This document shows positions 35,650-45,500 of a stretch of DNA of 64,000 nt, in pieces; position 1 is the stretch's first letter; every line of letters starts with the position of its first letter. The position numbers were made by a program, and so were the translations under genes. Location of the stretch: NCBI GenBank assembly GCA_938045805.1, contig CALIBL010000057.1:1-64000 (forward strand), in the 5' to 3' direction. This DNA is from an uncultured Rubripirellula sp. (GTDB lineage: Bacteria > Planctomycetota > Planctomycetia > Pirellulales > Pirellulaceae). Under the pieces are notes generated by a model. The model searched no databases, was not told where the DNA came from, and worked only from the letters and a program-made list of their open reading frames with translations.

Positions 35650-38574
35650 ATGAATATCCAGTCGGCTCAACGATGGCTTTCATTTCTTTTCGCTAGCCGT
35701 CAATCATCCGGTGACGGTGGATTCTCCTGTCAGAGCCAAGCAGTCATGCGCACGTCTGCCGACAATGACCAATCGCCGATTGATTTTTCTCGCAGTTCAC
35801 TGAAACCGACGTCGATTCCTACGAATGGCGACGGCGAAATTGGTTTGAAGTATCGACTTACCAGTGGTCTGCTAGTAGCAGTCGTGATCCTTTTTTTTGT
35901 TGCGGTTAATCTTCCTTATCAGTACGTAGAGGTCGAGCAGATTTGGCTAGGTCAGCTTGACTTTCCTGCAAGTCAAGAAGGCGGGCAAGTTGAAATGCCG
36001 GTAATGGGAGGCTGGCCGCTGCGATACGTGGTCGGCTATCCGACGGAGTCAGAGGTCGTGTATCGCCTCTGGGAACCGCTCTTGCTTGGCGTGAATTTGT
36101 TGTTCGGTTTGCTGGTCTGTTGGTTCGTCTATTGGTTTTTATCCTTCAGGCATCGGTCTCTCTATCACGAGAAAGAATCTGGTCGACGCCGGATCTGGTT
36201 CGATAGTTTTTTTGCTTTTTGCATCTTGGCGATTCCTACGGGAATCGTTGCGGTCAAAGCATGGACGCCTTACCAACAAAAGAAAATAGCAGCTCAGTTG
36301 AGTCGAAATGGCAATTTCTTCGTTTCAGCTTGGGTTCCAGAAATCATTGAGTCGCAACTCCCTCAAAGTCTCAAGCGATGGCTCTTAGAAGTTCGGCAGA
36401 TTCGCTTGACGGGTGCGACTCCTGAAATTCTTCGACGCGTTGTTGAGATTCCAACACTCGTCGCACTTCACAGTTACGGCGGTAAGCATGATCCAGATAC
36501 GTTTAAGGCTCTTGGCAAATCACTTCATTTCAACTCCTTGCTAATTTCCAACGGTTCCTTGAGTGATGATGAGGTCTCGGTTATCGCTCGGTTGCCGTGG
36601 CTCAAGCATTTAAAGTTTGCGGGCACACCACTCACAGCGGAGCAGTTTCATCAATTTGATCAACTTCCACTGATGACCGTTGATTTGCAGGCAACGGGGA
36701 TTGCCTACGAAGAGATTGAGGGAGTGGACTGGGCCAAAACCTGCGAGTTGCTGTGGTTATCTCGACCGCCCAATGGTGTTAGCAATTCGATTTCGTTTGA
36801 AGATTGGACTCGTCTGAGAACACTATGGGTCAAGCGAAGAACCTATGAACTGAATGAGGCTGTTTTGGGGCTTCATTTTTACAACCTTCCGCAATTGCAG
36901 CGACTGTGTTTGGATCGCGTTCAAAAGCACGATTTGTCATTTGTAAAAGTTCCTCGACTCGCGAGCGTTGAGGAAGAAATCGTGGATGCGAGGTTTGTGC
37001 TCAACGACAATTATCTCGTTCCTGGACTGACTTGGGTTCGAAATCTTACCGTTGATGGTGCAGATAGCCTGAATGAAATTGGCTGTTACGCAAAGGATCT
37101 CGAGCAGTTACGACTGGGGGACTCACCCAACCTGAAGAAGTTAAGACTAGGTGCCTACCTTGTAACGCTCACAGGTAATGTGATTCCTCAGCAGACCGAT
37201 CCTGAAAAGTGTCGGCGTTGGATTCGTTACCTCGGGGAGCGTCGCGGTCCATACGAATTGGATCTAGGTTACTTACCTTTGAAGGGGATCGACCTGACTC
37301 CCCTGTCTCAAAATGTCGAAATCCAGCAGTTAAATCTCAACGGAACCTATGTTGATTTTTCGCAGGTCAAGCAGATTGGTTCGATGTCTCAATACAACTC
37401 ACTGGATGCACGTACCACTTTGCTTCGCGGCCAAGATTTTGAGGAATTATTGGAGCAATTTCCCGAGATGGATCGTTTGTTGATTAACGGCGAGCAGATC
37501 CATTCACTTGATACGAGGGATCGTGATCGGTTGAAGTATTTGGGGGTTTCCACAATGCGTGAGATCGAAAAAGTTTCGCTGCTAAATCAGCCTCGAATGC
37601 GAACCAGTTTGACGATGATCGCTAGCCCCAAGGTACTGCACATTGAAAATGTTCCTGGGCTTGAGGGGTTGTCCCTTGAGGGGCCTTGGCCGGTGTCAGC
37701 CACGCTTAGCGGCTTGCGTGATTTGGAGTGGTTCGCCGGTGGGGGAACGGAGCTTACCGATGAGATCGCGGGAGAGGTGCTCAAATGTTCTCATCTGCAT
37801 CGCTTAACGTTTGCGTATCCATCGATTTCTCGAGGAACACTTTCCGGTATCGGGAAGCTCAAAGAATTGATCTCACTTGCCCTGCCAGGGACCTTAGTAG
37901 ATGACGAAATGGTGCGGTCTTGGCGTAACGTCCACGATCTGTGGGAGGCCAATTTTGATGATACCATCGTTTCAGCGGAAACCATTATTTGGCTGACTCG
38001 TATGCAGTCACTTCGTCGTTTGTCACTCAATCGAATTGGATTGGATGAATCAACCGTGCAAGCGATTGTTGCTCTGCGGCAAATCTGCGAACTTCACCTT
38101 GAGAATACTCCGCTACCACCTGAGGCACTTTCTACCCTTCTGCAATATGGTCATCTCGAGGTGTTGAACGTAACAGGATGGGATTTTAGTGAGGCATTGC
38201 TTTCTGTGTTGGAGAAGGATGCAAAGCGACTTAATCACTTGATTGTGCGAGATCGAGATTTAAGTCTCGAGCTTTTTAGACGCTTGATGAATCTCTCTGA
38301 TCAAATCTACGTTGATGTTTCGGTGTTGCCAGAGGGGCTCACCAATGAAGAGGTGACGAGCATACATGAAAGAGCGGATGCTGTTCGGAGACTGAGCAAT
38401 TCGGGCTGGCGTCTGATGCTTGAGGCTCCTCAGGATACCGGTTCAGGAATGAGCCGGGACGAGTTCCGAGCCGATCGATCGCGGCGACTCAACGGTCGTC
38501 AGCGACCTTGGATGCCAGAGTTCTTCTTGGTCAATCTAAAGCCAGAGAAATTCGTGAAGCCACCTAGCCAGTGA
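35650..38574 (+). CDS. Membrane-anchored leucine-rich-repeat-like protein
   Basis: A 974-residue protein. After a polar N-terminal 70 residues there are three predicted transmembrane helices (about 72-90, 145-168, 188-206). A long extracytoplasmic or cytoplasmic domain follows, built from irregular leucine-rich repeats (L-x-x-L-x-L-x-x-T/N-x-L patterns, such as LKHLKFAGTPLTAEQF, LRRLSLNRIGLDES and ICELHLENTPLPPEAL). There is no kinase or enzymatic motif. Such LRR proteins are numerous in planctomycetes and are presumed protein-protein interaction modules. ATG 35650 and ATG 35746 are both possible starts. Confidence 0.75.
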   Translation: MNIQSAQRWLSFLFASRQSSGDGGFSCQSQAVMRTSADNDQSPIDFSRSSLKPTSIPTNGDGEIGLKYRLTSGLLVAVVILFFVAVNLPYQYVEVEQIWLGQLDFPASQEGGQVEMPVMGGWPLRYVVGYPTESEVVYRLWEPLLLGVNLLFGLLVCWFVYWFLSFRHRSLYHEKESGRRRIWFDSFFAFCILAIPTGIVAVKAWTPYQQKKIAAQLSRNGNFFVSAWVPEIIESQLPQSLKRWLLEVRQIRLTGATPEILRRVVEIPTLVALHSYGGKHDPDTFKALGKSLHFNSLLISNGSLSDDEVSVIARLPWLKHLKFAGTPLTAEQFHQFDQLPLMTVDLQATGIAYEEIEGVDWAKTCELLWLSRPPNGVSNSISFEDWTRLRTLWVKRRTYELNEAVLGLHFYNLPQLQRLCLDRVQKHDLSFVKVPRLASVEEEIVDARFVLNDNYLVPGLTWVRNLTVDGADSLNEIGCYAKDLEQLRLGDSPNLKKLRLGAYLVTLTGNVIPQQTDPEKCRRWIRYLGERRGPYELDLGYLPLKGIDLTPLSQNVEIQQLNLNGTYVDFSQVKQIGSMSQYNSLDARTTLLRGQDFEELLEQFPEMDRLLINGEQIHSLDTRDRDRLKYLGVSTMREIEKVSLLNQPRMRTSLTMIASPKVLHIENVPGLEGLSLEGPWPVSATLSGLRDLEWFAGGGTELTDEIAGEVLKCSHLHRLTFAYPSISRGTLSGIGKLKELISLALPGTLVDDEMVRSWRNVHDLWEANFDDTIVSAETIIWLTRMQSLRRLSLNRIGLDESTVQAIVALRQICELHLENTPLPPEALSTLLQYGHLEVLNVTGWDFSEALLSVLEKDAKRLNHLIVRDRDLSLELFRRLMNLSDQIYVDVSVLPEGLTNEEVTSIHERADAVRRLSNSGWRLMLEAPQDTGSGMSRDEFRADRSRRLNGRQRPWMPEFFLVNLKPEKFVKPPSQ

Positions 38575-38607
38575 CGACACAATGGCTCGGGTGTGTCAGG
38601 CTGATCG

Positions 38608-39570
38608 TCAATCAAGCATGAAACGGGTTGTCAGGTCATTGCCGGGGTCTGCGATATTCGCCTCAGCGAGGAAAAGTCGCCCTGCGTTGGGACACCGCTC
38701 TTGATCTTCTTGGCTCATGTGCTCAACCGCCGTGGTGATCAGGAGTCGTAGTTTGCCATTGATTCGTACAAAGGCGGGGCAAGTATTCTGCGGCGAACCT
38801 GAGGTTTGCCAAACTGTCTTGAGTTCACCGCTGCCAAGATCATACAGGCGGGTTTCACCAAACTCTGCAAACTCTGGCCGGAACATAGCAATGACGATCC
38901 CCGATCCATCCGGGGTGAGCACGGCCCCATCAGGTACCGCTGGGTCACCGGTGAAGTCAATAACGACTTCAGCTTGACCGAGTTGGCCCGAGTTCATGTC
39001 GATAGAGTACCGAACGAGTTGTCGTGTGGGCGAGTCAATATCGAGTAATTCATGATGACCTTCTTGATCCGTTAGCAAAGCTTTACCGTTGCTGCAGATC
39101 TGATCAGATCGAAGCTGGATTAAGTTTCCATTAGATCCTTGATAGAGATACAAGCCAGCCTTCTTGGTGGCAAATTCAAGATCCTTGGTCCCGAAGATTA
39201 GGTGATTCCCGACAGCCCATCCATCGTTGATGATGGTGTTGTCGACGGCTTGATCAACGCCATCACAAATGACTTCCCATGATTGATCCGTGAGATTAAA
39301 AAGTCCGAGTGAGCGTTCACAGCCGATGACAAAAATGTTGTCGCGATTCGTTGGAAATGCAAACCCCGGTCGTCCCGGAAGTTCAAATGACTGATTGGTC
39401 ATGGTTTGTAGATCAAGCAGGTTCAAGCTGCCGTGCGTGCTAGCGGAGCCATGCTGAATCCCGACCCAAGACACCTTGCCGTCATCCAAAGCCATCGGTC
39501 CTTCAGGGAGGTATCGGAGGGCATCAGAGTCGGGAACGGTAAGTGGCTCCGCTTGAATGATTTCAGTCAT
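38608..39570 (-). CDS. SMP-30/gluconolactonase-like protein
   Basis: A 320-residue soluble beta-propeller related to SMP-30/LRE-type lactonases. Blade motifs include YLPEGPMALDDGKVSWVGI (with the metal Glu of E-G-P), FAFPTNRDNIFVIG, DNTIINDGWAVGNHLIFGT with the Asn-Asp region, and VPDGAVLTPDGSGIVIAMF with the Asp. It lacks a signal peptide, unlike the exported lactonase at 22680-23588. It probably hydrolyses a sugar lactone in the cytoplasm; the family also includes non-lactonase esterases. It is convergent with the LRR gene, 33 bp apart. Confidence 0.8.
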   Translation of the reverse strand: MTEIIQAEPLTVPDSDALRYLPEGPMALDDGKVSWVGIQHGSASTHGSLNLLDLQTMTNQSFELPGRPGFAFPTNRDNIFVIGCERSLGLFNLTDQSWEVICDGVDQAVDNTIINDGWAVGNHLIFGTKDLEFATKKAGLYLYQGSNGNLIQLRSDQICSNGKALLTDQEGHHELLDIDSPTRQLVRYSIDMNSGQLGQAEVVIDFTGDPAVPDGAVLTPDGSGIVIAMFRPEFAEFGETRLYDLGSGELKTVWQTSGSPQNTCPAFVRINGKLRLLITTAVEHMSQEDQERCPNAGRLFLAEANIADPGNDLTTRFMLD

Positions 39571-39906
39571 CGTTTTTTTGGTTGATGAGGTGGTTTAGAT
39601 GGGGAATGGTTCGACGGAGTGAGTCCTTCGAGACCGAAAGTTTAGCGTATCATGGATCGTTTGATGATCGACATCAGAAGATTTGAGAATGGGTTCGGAC
39701 ACCATGTTCGAGATGAGTCCATAGCGGGGATTCCAACCGATGATGACGTAGCACTGGTCAAAGGGCTACTCTGTAGGAGTCTCAGGCCTCCACACGGTGG
39801 CTCGTCGCAACGTAGAGATTTGAGAACGAGTGATCATGTTGTTTCCCGGTTAGTCACATGACGTGCTGCTCGCAAACGAGTGCTAGGTGCTGCCGTGCGT
39901 GAATCT
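39571..39906 (+). other. Gene-free interval ahead of a plus-strand terminator; possible sRNA or leader
   Basis: No convincing protein gene. Short hairpins (GTAGC...GCTAC at about 39748-39768, GGAG...CTCC at about 39776-39790) precede a good terminator at 39907-39943. A 69-residue frame here has no ribosome site. A small RNA or a regulatory leader for the queD-like gene would fit, but nothing matches a known RNA family. Confidence 0.35.
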
Positions 39907-39943
39907 GGGTGAATGACTTTGTCGTCTCGTTCACCCCGTTTTT
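39907..39943 (+). terminator. Rho-independent terminator / attenuator-like hairpin before queD
   Basis: GGGTGAA (39907-39913) pairs with TTCACCC (39930-39936), and the stem is followed by CGTTTTTCGTTTT. The run of T is on the plus strand, yet no plus-strand protein gene ends here. It lies 30 bp before the start of the queD-like gene. Confidence 0.7.
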
Positions 39944-39972
39944 CGTTTTGTAACGTAAAAAAGGATGAAATT

Positions 39973-40401
39973 GTGTCGTTAAGTATCATGCGTCGCTTCA
40001 CTTTCTGTGCAGGCCATCGACTGGTTGGTCATGAAGGAAAGTGCCGAAATCTGCACGGGCACAATTACGTCCTTGAACTTTATCTGACTGGGCAGAAACA
40101 GGATGAAATCGGGCGAATTCTCGACTTCAAGCTACTGAAGCAGCGTGTGAATGGTTGGATCGACGAAAACTGGGACCACACCTTCGTTCTCTGGAAAGAC
40201 GATTCCAACGGTCTTGCTGCGATTCGATCCTCCGAGCCTCACCGAATCTACGAGCTCGAAAAGAACCCTACTGCCGAGAACATGGCAATTCACTTTCTCC
40301 ATGACATAGCACCGCAAGTTCTTGAGGGAACCGGAGCTTCTGCGTTCCGAGTGCGTCTTTGGGAGAGCGAGGAAACATGTGCCGAAGTCAATCTCGATTG
40401 A
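39973..40401 (+). CDS. queD: 6-pyruvoyltetrahydropterin synthase / QueD family protein
   Basis: A 142-residue protein from GTG 39973, which has AAGGA 7 bp upstream; an ATG at 39913 lies in the terminator hairpin and is rejected. Zinc histidines are in FCAGHRLVGHEG and the C-x-x-x-H-G-H motif (CRNLHGHNY); Cys is the catalytic residue. Further marks are ILDFKLLKQRV, DHTFVLW and PTAENMA, and the closing Glu in LWESEETCAEV. QueD makes 6-carboxytetrahydropterin for queuosine. A PTPS-type activity cannot be excluded, as no other queuosine gene is adjacent. Confidence 0.88.
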   Translation: MSLSIMRRFTFCAGHRLVGHEGKCRNLHGHNYVLELYLTGQKQDEIGRILDFKLLKQRVNGWIDENWDHTFVLWKDDSNGLAAIRSSEPHRIYELEKNPTAENMAIHFLHDIAPQVLEGTGASAFRVRLWESEETCAEVNLD

Positions 40402-40444
40402 CCGGTTGGAGTGAAACCGAGTGCAGGCGAATTTGGTACGGGAA

Positions 40445-40487
40445 AAAAGGGCACAGGCAAAAGGGTACAGGCAAAAGGGTGACAGGG
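40445..40487. repeat. Three tandem 14-bp repeats
   Basis: AAAAGGGCACAGGC, AAAAGGGTACAGGC and AAAAGGGTGACAGGG follow one another between the queD-like gene and the tRNA. The last unit has one extra base. Purine-rich tandem repeats of this type recur as intergenic sequence in planctomycete genomes. Confidence 0.75.
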
Positions 40488-40676
40488 AGTCCGGGTCGAC
40501 GGTTGGGGCTCTTGATCGATTTGAGCGTTAAATTAGTCTGGTTGTAAAGTTTGTTTGGCGGGTCCCTAGATCAGTTTGCCATTCTCTGCTATTTTTCGCC
40601 TCTCGCACCGCATTGGCCGGGCGAAAGACAACCTTACAGGAAGGGTAGAACGTTAGTTTCCCGCCTCACCTGTTCC

Positions 40677-40750
40677 GGCGGCATAGCTCAGCTGGTTAGA
40701 GCAGCGGAATCATAATCCGCGTGTCGGGGGTTCGAGTCCCTCTGCCGCTA
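40677..40750 (+). tRNA. tRNA-Met (CAU)
   Basis: A 74-nt cloverleaf: acceptor GGCGGCA / TGCCGCT (one G-U), D-arm AGCTCAGCTGGTTAGAGC, anticodon stem GCGGA/TCCGC with loop ATCATAA, T-arm CGGGGGTTCGAGTCCCT. Discriminator A, with CC but not CCA encoded. The acceptor stem resembles elongator Met tRNAs. Its 3' end and downstream terminator are repeated at 63365. Confidence 0.94.
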
Positions 40751-40816
40751 CCTTTGGGCCAGACAGGCCGAGACATTCAAAGCCAAATGCCGTAATTACC
40801 GGTGTTTGGCTTTTTT
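40730..40816 (+). repeat. Direct repeat copy A (tRNA-Met 3' end plus terminator), att-like
   Basis: The first 17 bases, from the T-arm to near the tRNA end (GTTCGAGTCCCTCTGCC), are identical to 63365-63381. The similarity continues through GACAGGCCGA, AGCCAAATGCCG and ACCGGTGTTTGG with a constant 6-nt offset, i.e. one small gap. Both copies are in the same orientation, 22.6 kb apart, on either side of the type II secretion locus. Confidence 0.75.
40780..40816 (+). terminator. Rho-independent terminator of the tRNA-Met gene
   Basis: AAGCCAAA (40780-40787) pairs with TTTGGCTT (40805-40812), and the T-run continues to 40816. It lies 29 bp after the tRNA. A degraded copy is present at 63409-63446. 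Confidence 0.82.
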
Positions 40817-41165
40817 CTTGCGAGTCGATTCTAGGTGTGTCCGGCATTGACTTCTTGGTCTTATCTGCCGACTGAGAGACAGAAGTCTCGCTCGCCACTG
40901 ACGGCAAGAGCGGCACGCTCAGTGCTGCCCGCTTTGGGGGGCGCACTCACACTTATCCGTACCCCATTAAGCGTGCAGTTCATGAAGCGAATTCACCTGA
41001 TCGCAGCCCTAACTCACGCCGCTTTGTGGGGACCGTTCGATTTGTAGGCTTTGTATCAGTCAAATTCTTCCCACAAACAAAGAAACTGATAACTCGAAGG
41101 CGTGGCATCGAGAGGATCCGATTATGCTGCGGTGTGGACGCTGCGAACTTTTTCGAATCATCGGA
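40817..41165 (+). other. 349-bp gene-free interval between tRNA-Met and the BON-domain gene
   Basis: There is no credible open frame. A short inverted stretch (GAGAC-agaa-GTCTC at about 40876-40889) is present. If the flanking direct repeats mark an island, this would be its left margin. Confidence 0.4.
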
Positions 41166-41828
41166 ATGAGCAAAATGCGATACCTTGGAATCGTAATCCT
41201 TCTACTATCCGAAATGGCCATCGCGGATGCTCAACTGTTTGGCACACGCAACTTAGGCCAGCCTCTAGCGCGCCAGCCTCGGGCAGTCGCAGCACCAAGT
41301 GCTGATTCTGGTCGAGTCACAGGAAGCGAAAGGTTTATCCGTGGCAATCGAGATCGGAACAGCTTTGTAGGTGCCGATCAAGGAGAGACGCAGTCGTTTG
41401 TCGGCAGTCAGCAGGGATCCACCAGCGGGGTGATCGTCTCATCAACCGCAGGAATCGAAGCAGCAGTCGACCGAACAAATGAGATCAATGAGGTCTTAGA
41501 GACGCCACCAAGTAGGAAAATGTATTTACCGAAAATCGTTCTTTCACCAGAACTGATTGTGGGCATGCAAACAGACGTCAAGCCGATCGTCAAGGAGCAA
41601 ATTAGAAAGTCAGTTAATCTTGCTTCGTTGCAGAAGATCGAGGTGTTGGTGGTAAACCAGACCGCCATCCTTCGCGGGGTGGTGTCTTCTGATAAAGAGA
41701 GGAAACTCGCTGCGACCCTAGCTCTCTTTGAACCGGGAATTTGGAAGGTTGAGAATCAACTTCAGGTGAAGCAATCTGTTCAACCGAATCCCTCACCATC
41801 GATTGAGTTCCCATCGGTGGAGGACTAA
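41166..41828 (+). CDS. Secreted BON-domain protein
   Basis: A 220-residue exported protein from ATG 41166 (a further in-frame ATG at 41124 would precede the signal peptide). The signal peptide is MRYLGIVILLLSEMAIADAQ. A Gly/Ser/Gln-rich linker follows, then a BON-type alpha-beta module at the C-terminus (KIEVLVVNQTAILRGVVSSDKERKLAA...WKVENQLQV in pieces). BON domains bind phospholipids or envelope partners. It faces the type II secretion operon tail to tail and overlaps the end of the lipoprotein gene by 215 bp on the opposite strand. Confidence 0.72.
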   Translation: MSKMRYLGIVILLLSEMAIADAQLFGTRNLGQPLARQPRAVAAPSADSGRVTGSERFIRGNRDRNSFVGADQGETQSFVGSQQGSTSGVIVSSTAGIEAAVDRTNEINEVLETPPSRKMYLPKIVLSPELIVGMQTDVKPIVKEQIRKSVNLASLQKIEVLVVNQTAILRGVVSSDKERKLAATLALFEPGIWKVENQLQVKQSVQPNPSPSIEFPSVED

Positions 41829-42579
41829 GGTCACTCACTCCTGATCTCACTTGCTCTTTTGGTTTTTGCGGATTAAGTCTTGTCGCGCCATGCAAGTGCC
41901 GCTGAAAACTTCGCGGAAGCGTTAGCGAATAAGTTTTGGAGGTATTTGAATCCTCCGGATTTGAGATCCGTGTCGTTTCAGAGCTGGTAAAACTAACCTG
42001 TTTGAGGGGTGATGCAGCATTGGAAAGGTCTTCTTCATTGGTGGTAGGAGCACCGGGGAGCAACTTGCTGGCGGATTCAGAAACGGCAGTGCCTCCGTTG
42101 CGGCCATCAAAACGGGTGATCAAGCTAAATGTTTTACTGGTTCCGCCAACTTGATCCCAAGGAACCCACACGCTGTACGAATCACCGAGGTCACTCACGC
42201 TATGGTGCTTTTGTAATTGATCCGCAGTGATCACATATTTCCGGAGAGGCTTGGAGCTCTCTGCGGTGTAATCCTCACCGTCAAATACGTACACCGTGAT
42301 ACTGCCATCAACCTTAATTGGGTCAGCACCCTCGCGTTCATAGAAATAAACTCTGGCTCCAAACCCTCGAACAGCAGGCTTGCCAGTTTGATGCAAGACG
42401 GTATCCGTCCAGATAGGCAATACAATCGTTGGTAGCATCGGCTCGGAATTTGCAAACCACTTGAAAGTGGAACGCTCTGAGGTGAAGCTGGAGCAGCCCA
42501 CGGTGCACACCAATAACACAAGACTGACTATAAATCTGCCGTCTATGGTTGATCTTTCTTTTGCCTTCGAGCCAATCAT
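41614..42579 (-). CDS. Lipoprotein at the end of the type II secretion operon
   Basis: A 321-residue protein with a lipoprotein signal (hydrophobic FIVSLVLLVCTVGC, lipobox Cys29). It is followed by a beta-rich domain of about 130 residues (IVLPIWTDTV...VRGFGARVYFYERE and YSVWVPWDQVGGTSKTFSLITRFD in pieces), then a long Ser/Pro/Arg-rich tail. The gene overlaps gspD by 4 bp (ATGA), so it belongs to the operon. It could act as an outer-membrane anchor or pilotin for the secretin, but it has no similarity to known pilotins that I can see. The last 72 codons lie antisense to the BON-domain gene. Confidence 0.75.
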   Translation of the reverse strand: MIGSKAKERSTIDGRFIVSLVLLVCTVGCSSFTSERSTFKWFANSEPMLPTIVLPIWTDTVLHQTGKPAVRGFGARVYFYEREGADPIKVDGSITVYVFDGEDYTAESSKPLRKYVITADQLQKHHSVSDLGDSYSVWVPWDQVGGTSKTFSLITRFDGRNGGTAVSESASKLLPGAPTTNEEDLSNAASPLKQVSFTSSETTRISNPEDSNTSKTYSLTLPRSFQRHLHGATRLNPQKPKEQVRSGVSDLSPPPMGTQSMVRDSVEQIASPEVDSQPSKFPVQRELGSQRVSSLYQKTPPREGWRSGLPPTPRSSATKQD

Positions 42580-45500
42580 GGTTCTGTGATCAACTCCCGG
42601 ATTGTGGTCTCCCCTTGAGCAGCAGACTGAGCAGCAGACTGAGTAGCAGTATTCGCTGATGGTTCATCCATTACTGGCTGCAATTCACCTGATGGATTCG
42701 TATCGGGGTAAATCACCGGTGTCTCATCTGACTGAGCATCCAATTCGTATCCAATCGGCATTACCGCCGGAAGATTGATATCACCGTGGATGCGGTAAAC
42801 ATCGGCTTCACACCAATTCATCCTCGCAATTTCAGCCTGCTTCACACGCTCGCTGTCCTCTGCGGACTTGATGACATGAGGCGTAAGAATGATTAGCAAT
42901 TCGGAACGCTTCCACACGTCACCATCGTATCGAAATAGGTTTCGAAGGATCGGAATATTCTCGATACCGGGAATGTTGCGTTGTGTAACGTCACGATTCT
43001 CTGAGATTAAACCTCCAAGAATAATGGTCTCACCATTAGCAGCGCTAACGGTTGCCTGAGCGGTGGTCGTATCAACCCGTGGCGCTCGGATCACCGTCCC
43101 ATCTGTCGACACCGCAACGGGTATTCCATCTTGCTCATCACCGAGGCTTGACTTCTCCGCATCAATTTCCATCACCACCATATTGTCTGGGCTGACACGT
43201 GGCGTCACGCCGAGAATTAATCCGACATTTTCGAGGTCAATGGAGTTAGATTGACCATTTTGGTTCACGGTTGAGCCAATAATCCTCGGGACGCGTTGGC
43301 CAACCTGAATGAAGGCCGGTTGATTATCCAAGGTCCGAATCTGTGGACGGCTAAGCACTCGGACGCGGCGAGTCTCGTTCAGTGCTCGCAGCAACACACT
43401 CACATTTTGACTGCTGGCAGACAACACAAGTCCACCAAATCCAGAGTTTTGACTGCTTCTTCCAACCCCAAAATTGGAGAGACCTTGTCCTCCAATTTCC
43501 TGTGCCGAGGCGACGGCTTTAGAACTACCGCTGTTGCCGAGCGGGCCTGAATCATTAAAGAGGAATCCGGGTATGTTGCTTGCTGCCTGAATAAGTTCTT
43601 CAGTAACCGTCGTGACTCCTGCAGCAGTGGAAGCCTGCGATGAGTTGGTTGTAGTCAAGAGATCACCGAGTAAACTTCGGTCGAAAAGCACACTGCTCTG
43701 AACACCGAGTTCAACACCGAACTCTTTGACATGGTTGAGTGAGACCTCAGCAATCAGCACCTGGATCATGACTTGCGGCGGCTGTTCATCAAGCTTATCG
43801 ATTAACGCTTTAATCTCATCGTAGAAACGGGGCGTTGCTGCCAAGATTAGCTTGTTAGCGACAGGCTCGGGAACCACCACCACCTCTCGCTCAATTTCTT
43901 GAAACGGATTGCTCTGCCCTGGTGCTGCTTGTTCAATCTGTCGGCGATTGAGAAGGAACTGATTAATCGCACTGGCAACATCAACCGCCGGTGCATTCTT
44001 CAATTGAATCACCGTGCTTTTTCGCTGCTGATCGGTCGTCTGATCAAGTCGAAGCAACAACGCTTCAACAATACGCAAATCACCTTCACTACCGGTGGCA
44101 ATAATACTGTTGCTGCGGAGATCTACGGAGAAACGCAGCGGCGCAAGCGAGGTTTCATCTGGAGCAACCGAGGGGACAGTGGTAGTGTTACCACCAGCCT
44201 CTGATGGAAGAAGTGATCGGAGCGTCTCGATCAAACTGGAAGCGTCTCCATGATTGATCTGGAAAATCTTTAATTGCACCTCACCCGCGGGTGTATCTAA
44301 CTGCTCTACCAAAGCCTCCAACAAAGGCATGCTATCGGCATGAGCGGAGAGAATCAGTGTGTTGTTGCGAGCATTCGGTGTGATTTGTACTTGATCCAAA
44401 ACTCCAGATTTCAGGATGCGCTTTCCATCTTCCCCCATGACTTCCAGCGATAAAGCACTTCCCTGGTCAGGATCACCAATCGCTTCCTCTAACGTCTCAG
44501 CAATATCCTCTGCGAGTGAATTCTTGATCTGGATAACCTTCGTTTTTAAGATTGCCTTCCCCATGGGTTGATCCAGATCATCGATCAGCTTTCGAACCTC
44601 CATCAAATCTCGCGGGGCGGCATAGACGACCAAGGAATTGGTTCGGAGATCAGGCGTAACCGTTACTTTTGGTCCAAGTCCGGCGCGATCGTCAAGGAAG
44701 CTTTCTACTGCTGCGGCAACCGTTTCTGCCGAGGCGTGTTTCAATCGAAAGACAGTGGATTGGGTACTTGGTGTAACGGGCGTATCCAGTTTCTTCGCCA
44801 AGTCGATGATTGTTGAGACCGAGTCCCCCCAACCAATAAGCAACAATGCATTGGGTTTCACAAGCGGTGTGACCGAGACGCGTCCTTGACGCCCTCCGAT
44901 TAAATCGTCACTCACCGTCTCAATGATGGCAGCGATGCCCTCGCTGCTCGCATGCTGTAAGGGCAAGATTTGAACGGTCGGCTGTGTGTCTTCGCTGATT
45001 CGCTCGAGCTGTTCGATTACTTCTGCTAATTGATCTAGATCCGGTTGTCTTCCTCGAAGCAAAATTACATCCAAATCGGGTAGCGACTCAATCTCAACCC
45101 CCTCAAATTGACGCAATGCTTGATCTGCTGGATTCGCATTTCCCTCATCGCTGATGGTTTGAAAAACAACCGGTCGAATCATGCTCCCCGGTGGCATCGT
45201 AAAACGACTCTGATCGTTTTGCAAAAGTGCTCTCCGCGGTCCTGAACGCTGGTCATTGATCGTACGAACTGCGTCTCGCAGAGACGAATGGTTCTCTCGC
45301 TGCAACCGATGAACTTGTACTCGATAGCCATTCTTTGACTGCTCCGAGAGTCTCTCCACCAGTGATTTCAGCTGATCAATGATTGTACTGGGACCGCTTA
45401 GCACCATTCGCCCGTTGTTTGGGTCAAATATGAGTAATGTCCGAATACTCGGCTCGCGAACCGACAACTCGTAAACGCGACCCGGAGTAATCGTGCTCAA

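Noticed and set aside
39652..39861. 69-residue plus-strand frame before queD
   Set aside because: No ribosome site and no motif; the region is better treated as a possible RNA leader.
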